From an uncultured Clostridia bacterium (lineage in GTDB: Bacteria > Bacillota > Clostridia > Christensenellales > Aristaeellaceae), in the NCBI GenBank assembly GCA_934675735.1, contig CAKURR010000003.1, positions 62,001-126,000 on the forward strand: 64,000 bases of DNA, given 5' to 3'. The notes under the pieces were generated by a model that was not told where the DNA came from, ran no database searches, and worked only from the letters and a program-made list of their open reading frames with translations. A program made the translations under genes and the position numbers. Positions 9,343 through 17,726 of this stretch are shown here, one piece after another (the stretch's first letter is position 1; the number at the start of each line of letters is the position of its first letter).

Positions 9343-10632
9343 GTGGATGAAAACAAGCTTGGGAACGCGCTGAAGGCATGCCTTTCCGACAGCGAGTTTC
9401 CGCCCGAGCGCCGTCAGGCGGTGCTGCGGGCAGTCAGAAAGGAAGAAAAGGTTGTGAAACGCAAATTCTCCGCCGTGCCGGTGTTCGTGCTTGTGCTGAC
9501 GCTGATTGTCGGCGGGGCGGCGCTGGCCGCGAACCTCGGCGTGTTCGGCCGGTCCGTGAACAATGAGGAGAACGAGCAGAGCGTCGGCAGGCTCGAAAAG
9601 CTGGAGGACGCATCCCAAATCTACAACGATACGCAGGCGGTGCAGGCGCCCGAATCGGCCGCGACCGAACCGCCGCAGACCGTCTACGACGAGCTGATGG
9701 CGGGCCTGTACAGCCGCCGCTTTAACCTCACGCTCAATCAGGCGTATTTCGACGGCTATAAGCTCTACTATTCCTATACGCTGACCGGCGACAACAAAAT
9801 CGGCCTCATCACCGGCGAAGGCATGCCGACGGGGTTTGACGAGTGGATGAGCGTGGAAGCAGGCAACTATGTCACCAACGGCGTGTATACGGATGACCCC
9901 GTTCAGCAGCAGATTGTGACGTTTTTTGCCGGCCACCCCGTCGGCTATGTTGCGTTTGAATCGATGGGCGTGGGCGACGGTGCGGATTGGGGCGGAAAGC
10001 CGCTGACCATTCTGGACAGCGGTGAGGAACGCGTCAACGATTACACGATTCAGGGCTTCCAGGAAGTCGAAATGCCCGACGGTTTCGAGCCGACGGATGA
10101 GCTTGATATCGAGCTGACCGTGATGTATGGCATGAGCGTCTGGGCGCAGGATGGAGAAAACCTCTATCACGATTACCTGATGACGCCCGAAAACCGCGGC
10201 TTCTTCCGCCTGCCGTTCACGGTCAAGCTCAACGGGCAGACGGAGACCTACACCGGTTCGGTTGAGACGAGCACATACAGCGCAACGGCGACGGTGCGCG
10301 TATCCGATGTGGATATCAGCGGCGAAGTCGTGTTTGATGCGCCCGAGTGGGCGGAAGCGTTTGAAGCGGACAGCGACGGCAAGCACCCGATGGACATGCC
10401 GTATATCCACGATTATGTGCTCGTCGCGGACGGCGTGGAGCTGCATAACCGCGACGGCGGCTTCGGCGTGAACAAGGACGGCCGGTTCTCCGTCGGCATT
10501 CGATACGATTTGCCGGAGAGCCGAAACAGCCTGGTGCTCGTGCCCAAAGGAACGGGCATCGACTATCAGGCCCAAATCGCCGCGGGCAAGACGCCCGAGC
10601 GCGAAAACGAAGAGATCGTGCTGCTCAAGTAA
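9343..10632 (+). CDS. Probable membrane anti-sigma factor (DUF4179-like)
   Basis: About 429 residues. An N-terminal cytoplasmic part of about 40 residues (NALKACLSDSEFPPERRQ) is followed by one TM helix (VPVFVLVLTLIVGGAALAA) and a large extracytoplasmic domain rich in beta strands (RRFNLTLNQAYFDGYKLYY and onwards). This matches anti-sigma proteins encoded beside ECF factors in Clostridia. Start: GTG 9343 has GGGAAAGG ending at 9332. GTG 9334 overlaps the sigma stop but sits too close to that RBS, and TTG 9340 is also possible. The DUF4179 name rests on overall layout, not on a search. Confidence 0.75.
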   Translation: MDENKLGNALKACLSDSEFPPERRQAVLRAVRKEEKVVKRKFSAVPVFVLVLTLIVGGAALAANLGVFGRSVNNEENEQSVGRLEKLEDASQIYNDTQAVQAPESAATEPPQTVYDELMAGLYSRRFNLTLNQAYFDGYKLYYSYTLTGDNKIGLITGEGMPTGFDEWMSVEAGNYVTNGVYTDDPVQQQIVTFFAGHPVGYVAFESMGVGDGADWGGKPLTILDSGEERVNDYTIQGFQEVEMPDGFEPTDELDIELTVMYGMSVWAQDGENLYHDYLMTPENRGFFRLPFTVKLNGQTETYTGSVETSTYSATATVRVSDVDISGEVVFDAPEWAEAFEADSDGKHPMDMPYIHDYVLVADGVELHNRDGGFGVNKDGRFSVGIRYDLPESRNSLVLVPKGTGIDYQAQIAAGKTPERENEEIVLLK

Positions 10633-10643
10633 ACCTCCCTTCG

Positions 10644-10664
10644 GGGCGGCCCGACGGGCCGCCC
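10644..10664 (+). terminator. Strong hairpin after anti-sigma gene
   Basis: GGGCGGCCC / GGGCCGCCC with a 3-base loop. The following TCTTAC is a poor T-tract, so termination may be partial and transcription could reach the next gene. Confidence 0.55.
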
Positions 10665-10762
10665 TCTTACGGAGTTTTGGCGTTTCTGTTTCAAATGGGG
10701 GGGCACGCAGAGCGTGTCCGCGAACCCATACAGACCCCTTGAGGATGAAAGGAGAAAACGAC

Positions 10763-12016
10763 ATGAAGAAAAAGATTTTTGCAGCCCTCTGCCTGACGCT
10801 GACCCTGCCCACGGCGGCCTTTGCGGCGGGCGGCATGGTTTCCGTTTCCGAGCTGCATCGGCAGGCCGAAGAAATGGGCCGCTGGCAAAAGACCTACGAT
10901 ACGCCGAGCGGCAAGCTGAACGTGGATATCCCCATCATCGTGCCGGATGTGGAAGCGTTTCCTGTTATAACGGTGGAAAACGACCGCCCGTTCACCCAAG
11001 AGATGGCCGACGAGATGCTGAAAACCGCGTTTGAGCAAGACGGCTTGACCTATTTTCATTATGACATGGACGGTCAGCTGTCCGAAGTGATTTGGGGCAC
11101 ACTCGGCATGGGCATGACGGAAGATTACGAAAGCGCCAAGGACTTTGGCGTGAGCACGGGCGAATGGCGTGAGGGAAAATGGTCGAATTACGACGCGAGA
11201 CCGAACGACTACCGCTATCCGTGGGAGCTGGATATGGACAGCACCTATATTCGAGGCGGTGACCAGACCGTCGCGCAGGCGATGGCCTGCTTCCAGCGCG
11301 TGATTGACGAAGCCTATCCGAACAAGGGCTACACGATTGCGCCCAAGCGCATCGCGATTCACGGCAGCACGGCGGTTGACGGGCAGAGCAACGGGGGCAA
11401 GGGCTATTACACCATCCGTGCGGAACAGGTGATGAACGGCATCCCGATGTTCGGCGCGCTTTGCTCGACCATTGGGGATAACAGCTTCCGCGTGGCGTAT
11501 GCTTCGAGCCCGGAAACGAACCGAATCGCGAACCGCCTTGCGCCTTACTGCCTCGGCGCGGAGTGGCGGACGAACGTCTTTTTGAAGATGTATACCTCGA
11601 GCGACACGGATTACAACGTGAATGTCAGCATGAACCGCATCCGCACCGTGGAGCTGGAGGACGTGCCGCTCGCGCCGCTTGACCGTGTGCTGGCAAGCAT
11701 CGAGAAGGAAATCGAAACGGGGCGCATCCGCAATATCCACGCGCTGCGGCTGGGTTATATGCGCTATTCCAACCCCGATATGGAGGATTACGCGTGGGCC
11801 GTGCCGATGTGGGTGCTGGACTGCGACTATGTGCCGGATGGCAAGCAGGACGTCGTGGACAGCTTCCACGAGCATTTTGAGCTGGATAGGTGGACGCTTT
11901 ATGAATTTGCGCAGATTCCGCTGGACGCGCAGACGGGCGAAATGAAAATCATCACCACCGGCGATGAAGCGACATTTTCCGTGCCGACGCTGACGACGTG
12001 GGAGGACGCGCGATGA
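10763..12016 (+). CDS. Secreted protein of unknown function, paralogue B
   Basis: A 417-residue protein. ATG 10763 follows AAAGGAG (10748-10754). A signal peptide ends near PTAAFA. The mature protein shares the motif order of paralogues A and C: VSVSELHRQ, VPDVEAFPVITV, MNGIPMFGA, LRLGYMRY, AVPMW and LDAQTGE. It is the longest of the three, with extra sequence before the MNGIPMFGA segment. Its stop overlaps the start of paralogue C as ATGA, so the two are translationally coupled. It lies directly downstream of the sigma/anti-sigma pair and may belong to that regulon. Function not recognised. Confidence 0.8.
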   Translation: MKKKIFAALCLTLTLPTAAFAAGGMVSVSELHRQAEEMGRWQKTYDTPSGKLNVDIPIIVPDVEAFPVITVENDRPFTQEMADEMLKTAFEQDGLTYFHYDMDGQLSEVIWGTLGMGMTEDYESAKDFGVSTGEWREGKWSNYDARPNDYRYPWELDMDSTYIRGGDQTVAQAMACFQRVIDEAYPNKGYTIAPKRIAIHGSTAVDGQSNGGKGYYTIRAEQVMNGIPMFGALCSTIGDNSFRVAYASSPETNRIANRLAPYCLGAEWRTNVFLKMYTSSDTDYNVNVSMNRIRTVELEDVPLAPLDRVLASIEKEIETGRIRNIHALRLGYMRYSNPDMEDYAWAVPMWVLDCDYVPDGKQDVVDSFHEHFELDRWTLYEFAQIPLDAQTGEMKIITTGDEATFSVPTLTTWEDAR

Positions 12017-13089
12017 GAAGGATGGTTGCGGCGTTTTTGGCGTTGCTGCTTGTGCCTGCCCTTGCGGCGGCCCGCAGCGAAACGTTCACGCTTTCGGCGC
12101 TTCGCGCGCAGACACCTGCTTTTGCGGAGGGCATGATTGAAGCTTACGGCAGAACGATTTCGTTTCATGCGCCCGTGTATGTGCCGAGTGGGGACGAAAT
12201 GCCGATGCTGCGCGTGAAACGGACGAATGTATCGGCCGAAGCGGCAGAAAAGCTGGGCGATTCGCTGGAAAAGAACACGCTGTACGGTCAGCGGCTGGCC
12301 GAGCGCCCGACGGCGGCGGAGAAAAACGCCGCGTCGCATTTTACGGCGTATGTGCAGAACCTGTGGGCCGAAGAAACGGACGCGGCGGATATTTTCGCGC
12401 CGAATCGGGAGCAATCTCTGTTGAACGCCGAAAACTTTTTGGCGCGGAAAACGGAGGCGATGTTCGGCGACCGGCAAATCGGCTGTCTGCCGTATCGCGC
12501 GGGTTTCAGGAGCGACGGAGACGGCTATTACATCGAGGCGTGGGAGACGCTGCGCGGCATACCGATTGTGACGGGCGTGGAGCGCATGTTTACCCGTCAG
12601 GGGAAGCGCGGCGTGCAGCAGGCGCTTTCCAACGCGAGTCGAATAGCGCTGGGCGAATACCGTTCGGAGGCGGATTATGTCTGCGCCTTCACGGCGATGT
12701 GGCGCGAAACCGAAGCGGTTCGGGCGGACGTGCCGCTGTGCGCGTGGGAGACGATTGCCAAGGCGCTTGAACGCGGGATTCGGGCGGGACGAATCCGCGC
12801 GGTTTACAGCGTGACGCTGGGCTATGCCGTCTATGCCGCGTCCGACAGGACGTATCCGAGCGGCGAGGCGGCGTATGAGGCGGAATATCTGCTCGTGCCG
12901 ACGTGGTTTATCGAATGCAAATACGCCGAAAGCGCGGCCAAAACGCTGGTCGGCGATGCGTCGGACGATCTCGACGCGCCGAGTTATCACAAGGAGAAGG
13001 GCTTCAAAATCCTGCTGATTGACGCACAGACGGGCGAATGGGTCGATCCGGAGGATGAATCCGCCGACCGATATGTGTATGCAATTTGA
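12013..13089 (+). CDS. Secreted protein of unknown function, paralogue C
   Basis: A 358-residue protein whose ATG at 12013 overlaps the stop of paralogue B; GGGAGG precedes it. Signal peptide MRRMVAAFLALLLVPALAAA. Shared family motifs: LSALRAQ, VYVPSGDEMPMLRV, LRGIPIVTG, VTLGYAVYA, LVPTWFIECKY and LIDAQTGE. No enzymatic motif is apparent. The tight coupling with B suggests the two act together, perhaps as partners in the cell envelope; this is inference. Confidence 0.8.
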   Translation: MRRMVAAFLALLLVPALAAARSETFTLSALRAQTPAFAEGMIEAYGRTISFHAPVYVPSGDEMPMLRVKRTNVSAEAAEKLGDSLEKNTLYGQRLAERPTAAEKNAASHFTAYVQNLWAEETDAADIFAPNREQSLLNAENFLARKTEAMFGDRQIGCLPYRAGFRSDGDGYYIEAWETLRGIPIVTGVERMFTRQGKRGVQQALSNASRIALGEYRSEADYVCAFTAMWRETEAVRADVPLCAWETIAKALERGIRAGRIRAVYSVTLGYAVYAASDRTYPSGEAAYEAEYLLVPTWFIECKYAESAAKTLVGDASDDLDAPSYHKEKGFKILLIDAQTGEWVDPEDESADRYVYAI

Positions 13090-13105
13090 CGCTGCGCAAA
13101 CTTCC

Positions 13106-13134
13106 TTGCAAACCGCGAATCAATATGATAAAAT
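13106..13134 (+). promoter_or_regulatory. Promoter of Rpn-tail gene
   Basis: TTGCAA and TAAAAT with 17 bases between, about 26 bases before the start codon. Confidence 0.6.
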
Positions 13135-13159
13135 AAGGGCAGAAAAGGGAGCGATGCGG

Positions 13160-13504
13160 ATGGAAAAGCTGCTCAGCGAGGACGAGCGCTTCACCCGTCT
13201 GGAGCGCAGCGCGGCGATGGTCATCAATACCAAGACAAACGCCGGAATCGAAATGAACCCGAACGAGGAGGTTGTCAATATGTGCGAAGCCATTCGTCAG
13301 ATGATGGATGAAAGCGAGATGCGCGGCAAGCTGTATGGCGAGAAAGTCGGCGAGATGCGCGGAAACAAGACCGGACGTCAGAGCGAAAAAATGGATATCG
13401 CCCGCCGCATGCTCGAAATGCAGTTCCCCGAGGAGCAGGTCGTGAGCATCACGAAGCTGAGTCGGGAAGAAGTGGCGAAGATTCGCCAATCCATCGTGCA
13501 TTAA
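13160..13504 (+). CDS. Small protein resembling the C-terminal tail of Rpn/PD-(D/E)XK putative transposases
   Basis: A 114-residue protein. ATG 13160 is spaced 9 bases from AAAAGGGA; ATG 13154 is too close. The second half (KMDIARRMLEMQFPEEQVV followed by ITKLSREEVAKIRQ) resembles the C-terminal helical tail common in Rpn-family recombination-promoting nucleases. The catalytic PD-(D/E)XK core is absent. It has its own promoter and terminator, so it may be an expressed remnant or a stand-alone regulator derived from such a protein. Confidence 0.6.
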   Translation: MEKLLSEDERFTRLERSAAMVINTKTNAGIEMNPNEEVVNMCEAIRQMMDESEMRGKLYGEKVGEMRGNKTGRQSEKMDIARRMLEMQFPEEQVVSITKLSREEVAKIRQSIVH

Positions 13505-13514
13505 ATTTTATCAG

Positions 13515-13554
13515 GCCCTGTCGCGCCCGAGAGGGGAGAGCGGCGGGGCTTTTT
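13515..13554 (+). terminator. Terminator after Rpn-tail gene
   Basis: GCCCTGTCGC pairs with GCGGCGGGGC (two G-U pairs), followed by TTTTT. Confidence 0.75.
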
Positions 13555-13642
13555 GAAGCCCGGGCGGCGCAGACGGGCGCGCCGACAGACGAAAAAAATC
13601 CGCAAAACAGCCGAAAGCCGCAAAAATAACGGCCCGGAAGAA

Positions 13643-13671
13643 TTGACGAACGCCCCAAAAGGTGATACAAT
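13643..13671 (+). promoter_or_regulatory. Promoter of the pyr operon
   Basis: TTGACG (13643-13648), 17-base spacer, TACAAT (13666-13671). Transcription would start near 13678 and run into the PyrR attenuator. Confidence 0.85.
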
Positions 13672-13701
13672 TGCAGAGATAAGAAAATAAGCCTTTAATT
13701 C

Positions 13702-13798
13702 GATCCCGTGAGGTCGGCAAGGCGGCAAATGCGTGGTAAAAGGGAAAGTATATCCCTTTGTTTGCCCTGTTCCGAGCTCCGGAACGGGGCATTTTTTA
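13702..13798 (+). promoter_or_regulatory. PyrR-responsive attenuator in the pyr leader
   Basis: The leader carries GATCCCGTGAGGTCGGCAAGG at 13702-13722, agreeing with the conserved PyrR-binding loop (AUCCNGNGAGG). It ends in a terminator in which GCCCTGTTCC pairs with GGAACGGGGC, followed by TTTTTT (to 13798). In known PyrR systems, UMP-bound PyrR stabilises the anti-antiterminator so that the terminator forms. The pyrR gene itself follows, so the operon is self-controlled by uridine nucleotides. Confidence 0.88.
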
Positions 13799-13823
13799 TG
13801 CTCAAAGGCTGAGGAGGATGCAG

Positions 13824-14384
13824 ATGGATACCTCAAAGCTCAAGTTCAAAGCCGATATCATGGATGAAAACGCCATGAAGCGCGCGCTTCGGCGCATTGC
13901 GCACGAAATCATCGAAAACAACGACGGCGTGGAAAACCTCCGGCTGGTGGGCATTCAGCGCCGCGGCGTGACGCTGGCGAAGATGCTGCAGGAGATGATC
14001 GAGCAGGTGGAAGGCGTGAAGCTGCCGCTGGGCGTGCTGGATATCACGTTCTACCGCGACGACCTCTCCATCCTCTCCGAGCATCCGGTCGTCAACGCGA
14101 CCGACCTGCCGTTTCAGGTGCAGGATGCGCGCATCGTGATGGTGGACGACGTGCTCTTTTCGGGCCGCACGGCGCGCGCCGCGATGGACGCCATCTGCGA
14201 CATGGGGCGTCCGAGCTGCATCCAGCTGGCGGTGATGGTGGATCGCGGACACAGGGAGCTGCCGATTCGCGCGGATTACGTCGGCAAAAACCTGCCGACG
14301 AGCAAAAACGAGCTGGTCGGCGTGCGCGTGCCCGAATTTGATGGTGACATGAGCGTCGTTTTGTATGATAAAAGGAGCGAATGA
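13824..14384 (+). CDS. pyrR: Bifunctional pyr operon regulator / uracil phosphoribosyltransferase
   Basis: A 186-residue protein, usual PyrR length. ATG 13824 is 6 bases after GAGGAGG; ATG 13818 is too close. The PRPP-binding loop is VMVDDVLFSGRTARAA, and the RNA-binding basic region LVGIQRRGVTLA is present. It senses UMP/UTP and binds the leader RNA just upstream to cause early termination, with weak uracil phosphoribosyltransferase activity. First gene of the operon, overlapping the pyrB region at its stop. Confidence 0.95.
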   Translation: MDTSKLKFKADIMDENAMKRALRRIAHEIIENNDGVENLRLVGIQRRGVTLAKMLQEMIEQVEGVKLPLGVLDITFYRDDLSILSEHPVVNATDLPFQVQDARIVMVDDVLFSGRTARAAMDAICDMGRPSCIQLAVMVDRGHRELPIRADYVGKNLPTSKNELVGVRVPEFDGDMSVVLYDKRSE

Positions 14385-14386
14385 GC

Positions 14387-15307
14387 ATGAAGCGCAAAGA
14401 TTTGTTGGGCCTTGACGGCGTGAGCCGCGAGGAAATCACTTCCATTCTCGACACGGCGCTGATGATGCGTCAGGTTGTCCGTTCAAACAACAAAAAGACG
14501 GCGCACTTACAGGGCAAATCCATCGTGACGCTGTTCTATGAAAACTCCACGCGCACGCGCATGTCTTTCGAACTGGCGAGCAAATACATGTCCGCCGCGG
14601 CGGCGAATATCTCCGCCAGCGCGTCGAGCGTGGCCAAGGGCGAAACGCTCATCGACACCGGCGTGACGCTCGACCAGATGGGCACGGACGTCATCATCAT
14701 CCGCCACCCGATGAGCGGCGCGCCGACGCTGCTGGCCAAGCACGTGAAGGCGAGCGTCATCAACGCGGGCGACGGCATGAACGAGCATCCGACGCAGGCG
14801 CTGCTGGATATGCTGACGATGCGGGAGCACCTCGGCGGGCTGGAGGGCGCGAAGGTCGCCATCTGCGGCGACGTGATGCACTCCCGCGTGGCGCGCAGCA
14901 ACATCTACGGTTTGACGGCGATGGGCGCGAAGGTCGTGCTCTGCGCGCCGCCGACGCTGATTCCGCCGCGCATCGACGAGCTGGGCTGCGCCGTCGCCCC
15001 GACGATTGAGGACGCCTGCGAAAACGCGGACGTCGTGATGGGCCTGCGCATTCAGCGCGAGCGCCAGCAGAAGGGGCTGTTCCCCTCGGTGGCGGAATAC
15101 TGCGACCATTGGGAGATTACGCCCGACAGGCTGGCGCTGGCGAAGAAAGACGCGCTGGTCATGCACCCAGGCCCGATGAACCGCGGCGTGGAAATCGCCT
15201 CGAGCGTCGCGGACTGCGGCCAGTCGGTCATCACTCAGCAGGTTGAAAGCGGCGTGGCCGTGCGCATGGCGCTGCTCTACATGCTCACCAGAAGGGAGAA
15301 TGCGTGA
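14387..15307 (+). CDS. pyrB: Aspartate carbamoyltransferase catalytic chain
   Basis: A 306-residue enzyme joining carbamoyl phosphate and aspartate. The carbamoyl-phosphate motif FYENSTRTRMSFE lies near residue 50, and HPTQALLDMLTMREHLG, typical of ATCase, near 130. The start at 14387 (MKRKDLLGL) is 9 bases from AAAGGAG; ATG 14381 is only 3 bases away. No pyrI regulatory subunit is present, so regulation is probably transcriptional through PyrR. Confidence 0.96.
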   Translation: MKRKDLLGLDGVSREEITSILDTALMMRQVVRSNNKKTAHLQGKSIVTLFYENSTRTRMSFELASKYMSAAAANISASASSVAKGETLIDTGVTLDQMGTDVIIIRHPMSGAPTLLAKHVKASVINAGDGMNEHPTQALLDMLTMREHLGGLEGAKVAICGDVMHSRVARSNIYGLTAMGAKVVLCAPPTLIPPRIDELGCAVAPTIEDACENADVVMGLRIQRERQQKGLFPSVAEYCDHWEITPDRLALAKKDALVMHPGPMNRGVEIASSVADCGQSVITQQVESGVAVRMALLYMLTRRENA

Positions 15308-16587
15308 TGGAAAAGCTTTTGATTCGCGGCGGCCGTGTGGTGGATCCGGCCAACGGTGTGGATAAGACGGCGGATGTGCTGATTGAAAACGGAAAAATTG
15401 CGGCGGTCGGCGAGGGGCTTTCCGCCGAGGGCGCGAAGGGTTACGACGCGGCGGGCAAGGTTGTCGCGCCGGGCTTCATCGACATGCACTGCCATCTGCG
15501 CGACCCGGGGCAGGAATACAAAGAGGATATCATTTCCGGCACGCGCGCGGCGGCGCACGGCGGCTTTACGGCGGTCTGCTGCATGCCCAACACGAAGCCG
15601 GTCAACGACAACGCGGCGGTGACGCGCTACATCATCGAGAAGGCCGAGACGCAGGGCAGCGGTGTGCATGTTTATCCGGTCGGCGCGGTTTCCAAGGGCT
15701 TAAACGGCGTGGAAATGGCGGAAATCGGCCGCATGAAGGAAGCAGGCATCATCGCGATTTCCGACGACGGCCAGCCCGTGGCGAACTCAAACCTGTTCCG
15801 CCTGGCGATGCAGTATGCCGACCACTTCGGCCTGTTCATCATGAGCCACAGCGAGGATAAGAACCTCGTCGGCGACGGCGTGATGAACGAGGGCTTTATC
15901 TCCACGAAGCTGGGCCTGCCGGGCATCACGCGCGCGGCGGAAGAGGTGATGATTGCCCGCGATATTCTGGTTGCGGAAGCGGAAGGCAAGCGGGTTCACC
16001 TGTGCCACGTCTCCACGCGGGGCGGCGTGCAGCTGGTGCGCGAGGCGAAGGCGCGCGGCGTTCGCGTGACGGCGGAGACGACGCCGCACTACATCGGCGC
16101 GACGGACGAATGGGTCATCGGTTACGACAGCCGCTGCCGCGTGAATCCGCCGCTGCGCGAGGAGGCGGACAGGCTGGCCTGCATCGAGGGCCTGTGCGAC
16201 GGCACGATTGACGTGATTGCGACCGACCATGCGCCGCACCATGAGGACGAGAAGCGCTGCGAGTTCCATCTGGCGGCGAGCGGCATCAGCGGGTTTGAGA
16301 CGGCGTTTTGCATCAGCAACACCATGCTGGTGAAATCCGGAAAGATGACGCTGTCCGATTTGATTGAGCGGATGAGCGTGCGGCCTGCGAAGCTGCTGGG
16401 CGTTGCGGGCGGCGCTCTTTCCGTCGGCAGCGCGGCGGACGTGGTGGTCTTTGATCCGGACAAGGAGATTGTGGTGGATGCGGGCAAGTTCCTTTCCCGC
16501 GGCAAGAACACGCCGTTTGACGGCAAGCGTTACTTTGGCGAAATCGAGCTGACGCTGGTTGGCGGCAAAGCGGCGTATCAGGGGTAA
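15307..16587 (+). CDS. pyrC: Dihydroorotase
   Basis: A 426-residue amidohydrolase that closes carbamoyl aspartate to dihydroorotate. The metal motif DMHCHLRDPGQEYKED is near residue 58, with the further ligands in MPNTKPVNDN, SHSED, HLCHVST and IATDHAPHH. This is the long class I type seen in Gram-positive pyr operons. ATG 15307 immediately follows the pyrB stop, with AGGGAG 9 bases upstream. Confidence 0.96.
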   Translation: MEKLLIRGGRVVDPANGVDKTADVLIENGKIAAVGEGLSAEGAKGYDAAGKVVAPGFIDMHCHLRDPGQEYKEDIISGTRAAAHGGFTAVCCMPNTKPVNDNAAVTRYIIEKAETQGSGVHVYPVGAVSKGLNGVEMAEIGRMKEAGIIAISDDGQPVANSNLFRLAMQYADHFGLFIMSHSEDKNLVGDGVMNEGFISTKLGLPGITRAAEEVMIARDILVAEAEGKRVHLCHVSTRGGVQLVREAKARGVRVTAETTPHYIGATDEWVIGYDSRCRVNPPLREEADRLACIEGLCDGTIDVIATDHAPHHEDEKRCEFHLAASGISGFETAFCISNTMLVKSGKMTLSDLIERMSVRPAKLLGVAGGALSVGSAADVVVFDPDKEIVVDAGKFLSRGKNTPFDGKRYFGEIELTLVGGKAAYQG

Positions 16588-16596
16588 GGAAGGGGA

Positions 16597-16760
16597 CGTG
16601 TGGGGCTTTGCCCCACGCCCCAGCAGGGAACTGAGTTCCCTGCACCCTCCACAACATTGACCGCGATGCGGTCAATGAAAAACAGGCTAACGTTGCGAAC
16701 CGAAGGTTTCCAAAGGGCGATCGGAAAGCCCTTTGGTGGGGTTTGGGGCAAAGCCCCAAG
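16597..16760. repeat. Cluster of intergenic palindromic repeats between pyrC and pyrF
   Basis: Holds a GGGGCTTTGCCCC hairpin, then AGGGAACTGAGTTCCCT, then a 38-base unit at 16700-16737 that recurs exactly at 41578-41615, then TTGGGGCAAAGCCCCAA at 16744-16760. The inserted block splits pyrC from pyrF within the operon. Folded in the mRNA, these hairpins could affect stability or downstream expression. Confidence 0.75.
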
Positions 16761-16775
16761 AAAGGCGATACAGCT

Positions 16776-17714
16776 ATGAATATCATGGAACGACTGGCTC
16801 AGAGAATCTCGGAACTCAAGAATCCCACCGTCGCGGGGCTCGATACCCGCATCGAATATCTGCCGGAGAGCTTCGTCAAAGAAGTTTTGCCAAACGGCAT
16901 TCATTCCTTTGAGGATGCGGCGAAGGCTGTCTACGCCTACAACGTGCGCCTGATTGACGCGCTTTATGACATTGTGCCCGCGGTCAAGGTGCAGGTGGCG
17001 TATTACGAGATGTACGGCCCGGCGGGCATGGCGGTCTACGAAAAGACCATCCGCTATGCGCACGAAAAGGGCCTCATCGTGATGGCGGATGTGAAGCGCA
17101 ACGACATCGGCGCGACGGCGGCGTGCTACGCCAACGCCTACGTCGGCAAGACGGATATGCCGGACGGCGCGCAGACCGCGTTCGGCGCGGATATCGCGAC
17201 CATCAACCCGTATTTGGGCGTGGACGGCATCAAGCCCTTCACCGACGCCTGCCGCGACAACGGCACGGGCGTGTTCGTGCTGGTCAAGACGAGCAATCCT
17301 TCCTCCGGTCAGCTTCAGGATATGCGCTTTGAGGACGGGCGCACGCTGTATCAGGCGGTGGCCGACCTGGTCGAGGAATGGGGCGAGGAGACGCGCGGCG
17401 AGAGCGGCTATTCCGCCGTCGGCGCGGTCGTCGGCGCGACGTATCCGCAGCAGGGCATTGAACTGCGCGCGCGCATGCCGCATGCGTTCTTCCTCGTGCC
17501 GGGCTACGGCGCGCAGGGCGCGAAGGGCACGGATATCGCGGGCTGCTTCGACGCGAACGGCAACGGCGCGATTGTCAACGCCTCCCGCTCGATTCTCTGC
17601 GCGTGGAAGAAGCGCGAGGGCGTGGCCTTCGACGCGGCTGCGCGGGACGAGGCGCTGCGCATGAAGGACGATCTTGCAGGCAGCCTTGCGGCTGTCGGCA
17701 AGGCCATTCGGTGA
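16776..17714 (+). CDS. pyrF: Orotidine 5'-phosphate decarboxylase (type 2)
   Basis: A 312-residue enzyme making UMP from OMP. The catalytic Lys/Asp array is VMADVKRNDIGATAA, characteristic of the longer type 2 PyrF group, with GLDTRIEYLP near the start and the phosphate-binding segment FLVPGYGAQGA near the end. The start at 16776 has only a weak AAAGGCG; the gene follows the repeat cluster. The codons upstream in frame read through the repeat and are not counted. Confidence 0.94.
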   Translation: MNIMERLAQRISELKNPTVAGLDTRIEYLPESFVKEVLPNGIHSFEDAAKAVYAYNVRLIDALYDIVPAVKVQVAYYEMYGPAGMAVYEKTIRYAHEKGLIVMADVKRNDIGATAACYANAYVGKTDMPDGAQTAFGADIATINPYLGVDGIKPFTDACRDNGTGVFVLVKTSNPSSGQLQDMRFEDGRTLYQAVADLVEEWGEETRGESGYSAVGAVVGATYPQQGIELRARMPHAFFLVPGYGAQGAKGTDIAGCFDANGNGAIVNASRSILCAWKKREGVAFDAAARDEALRMKDDLAGSLAAVGKAIR

Positions 17715-17726
17715 GGAGGAGCGGAC

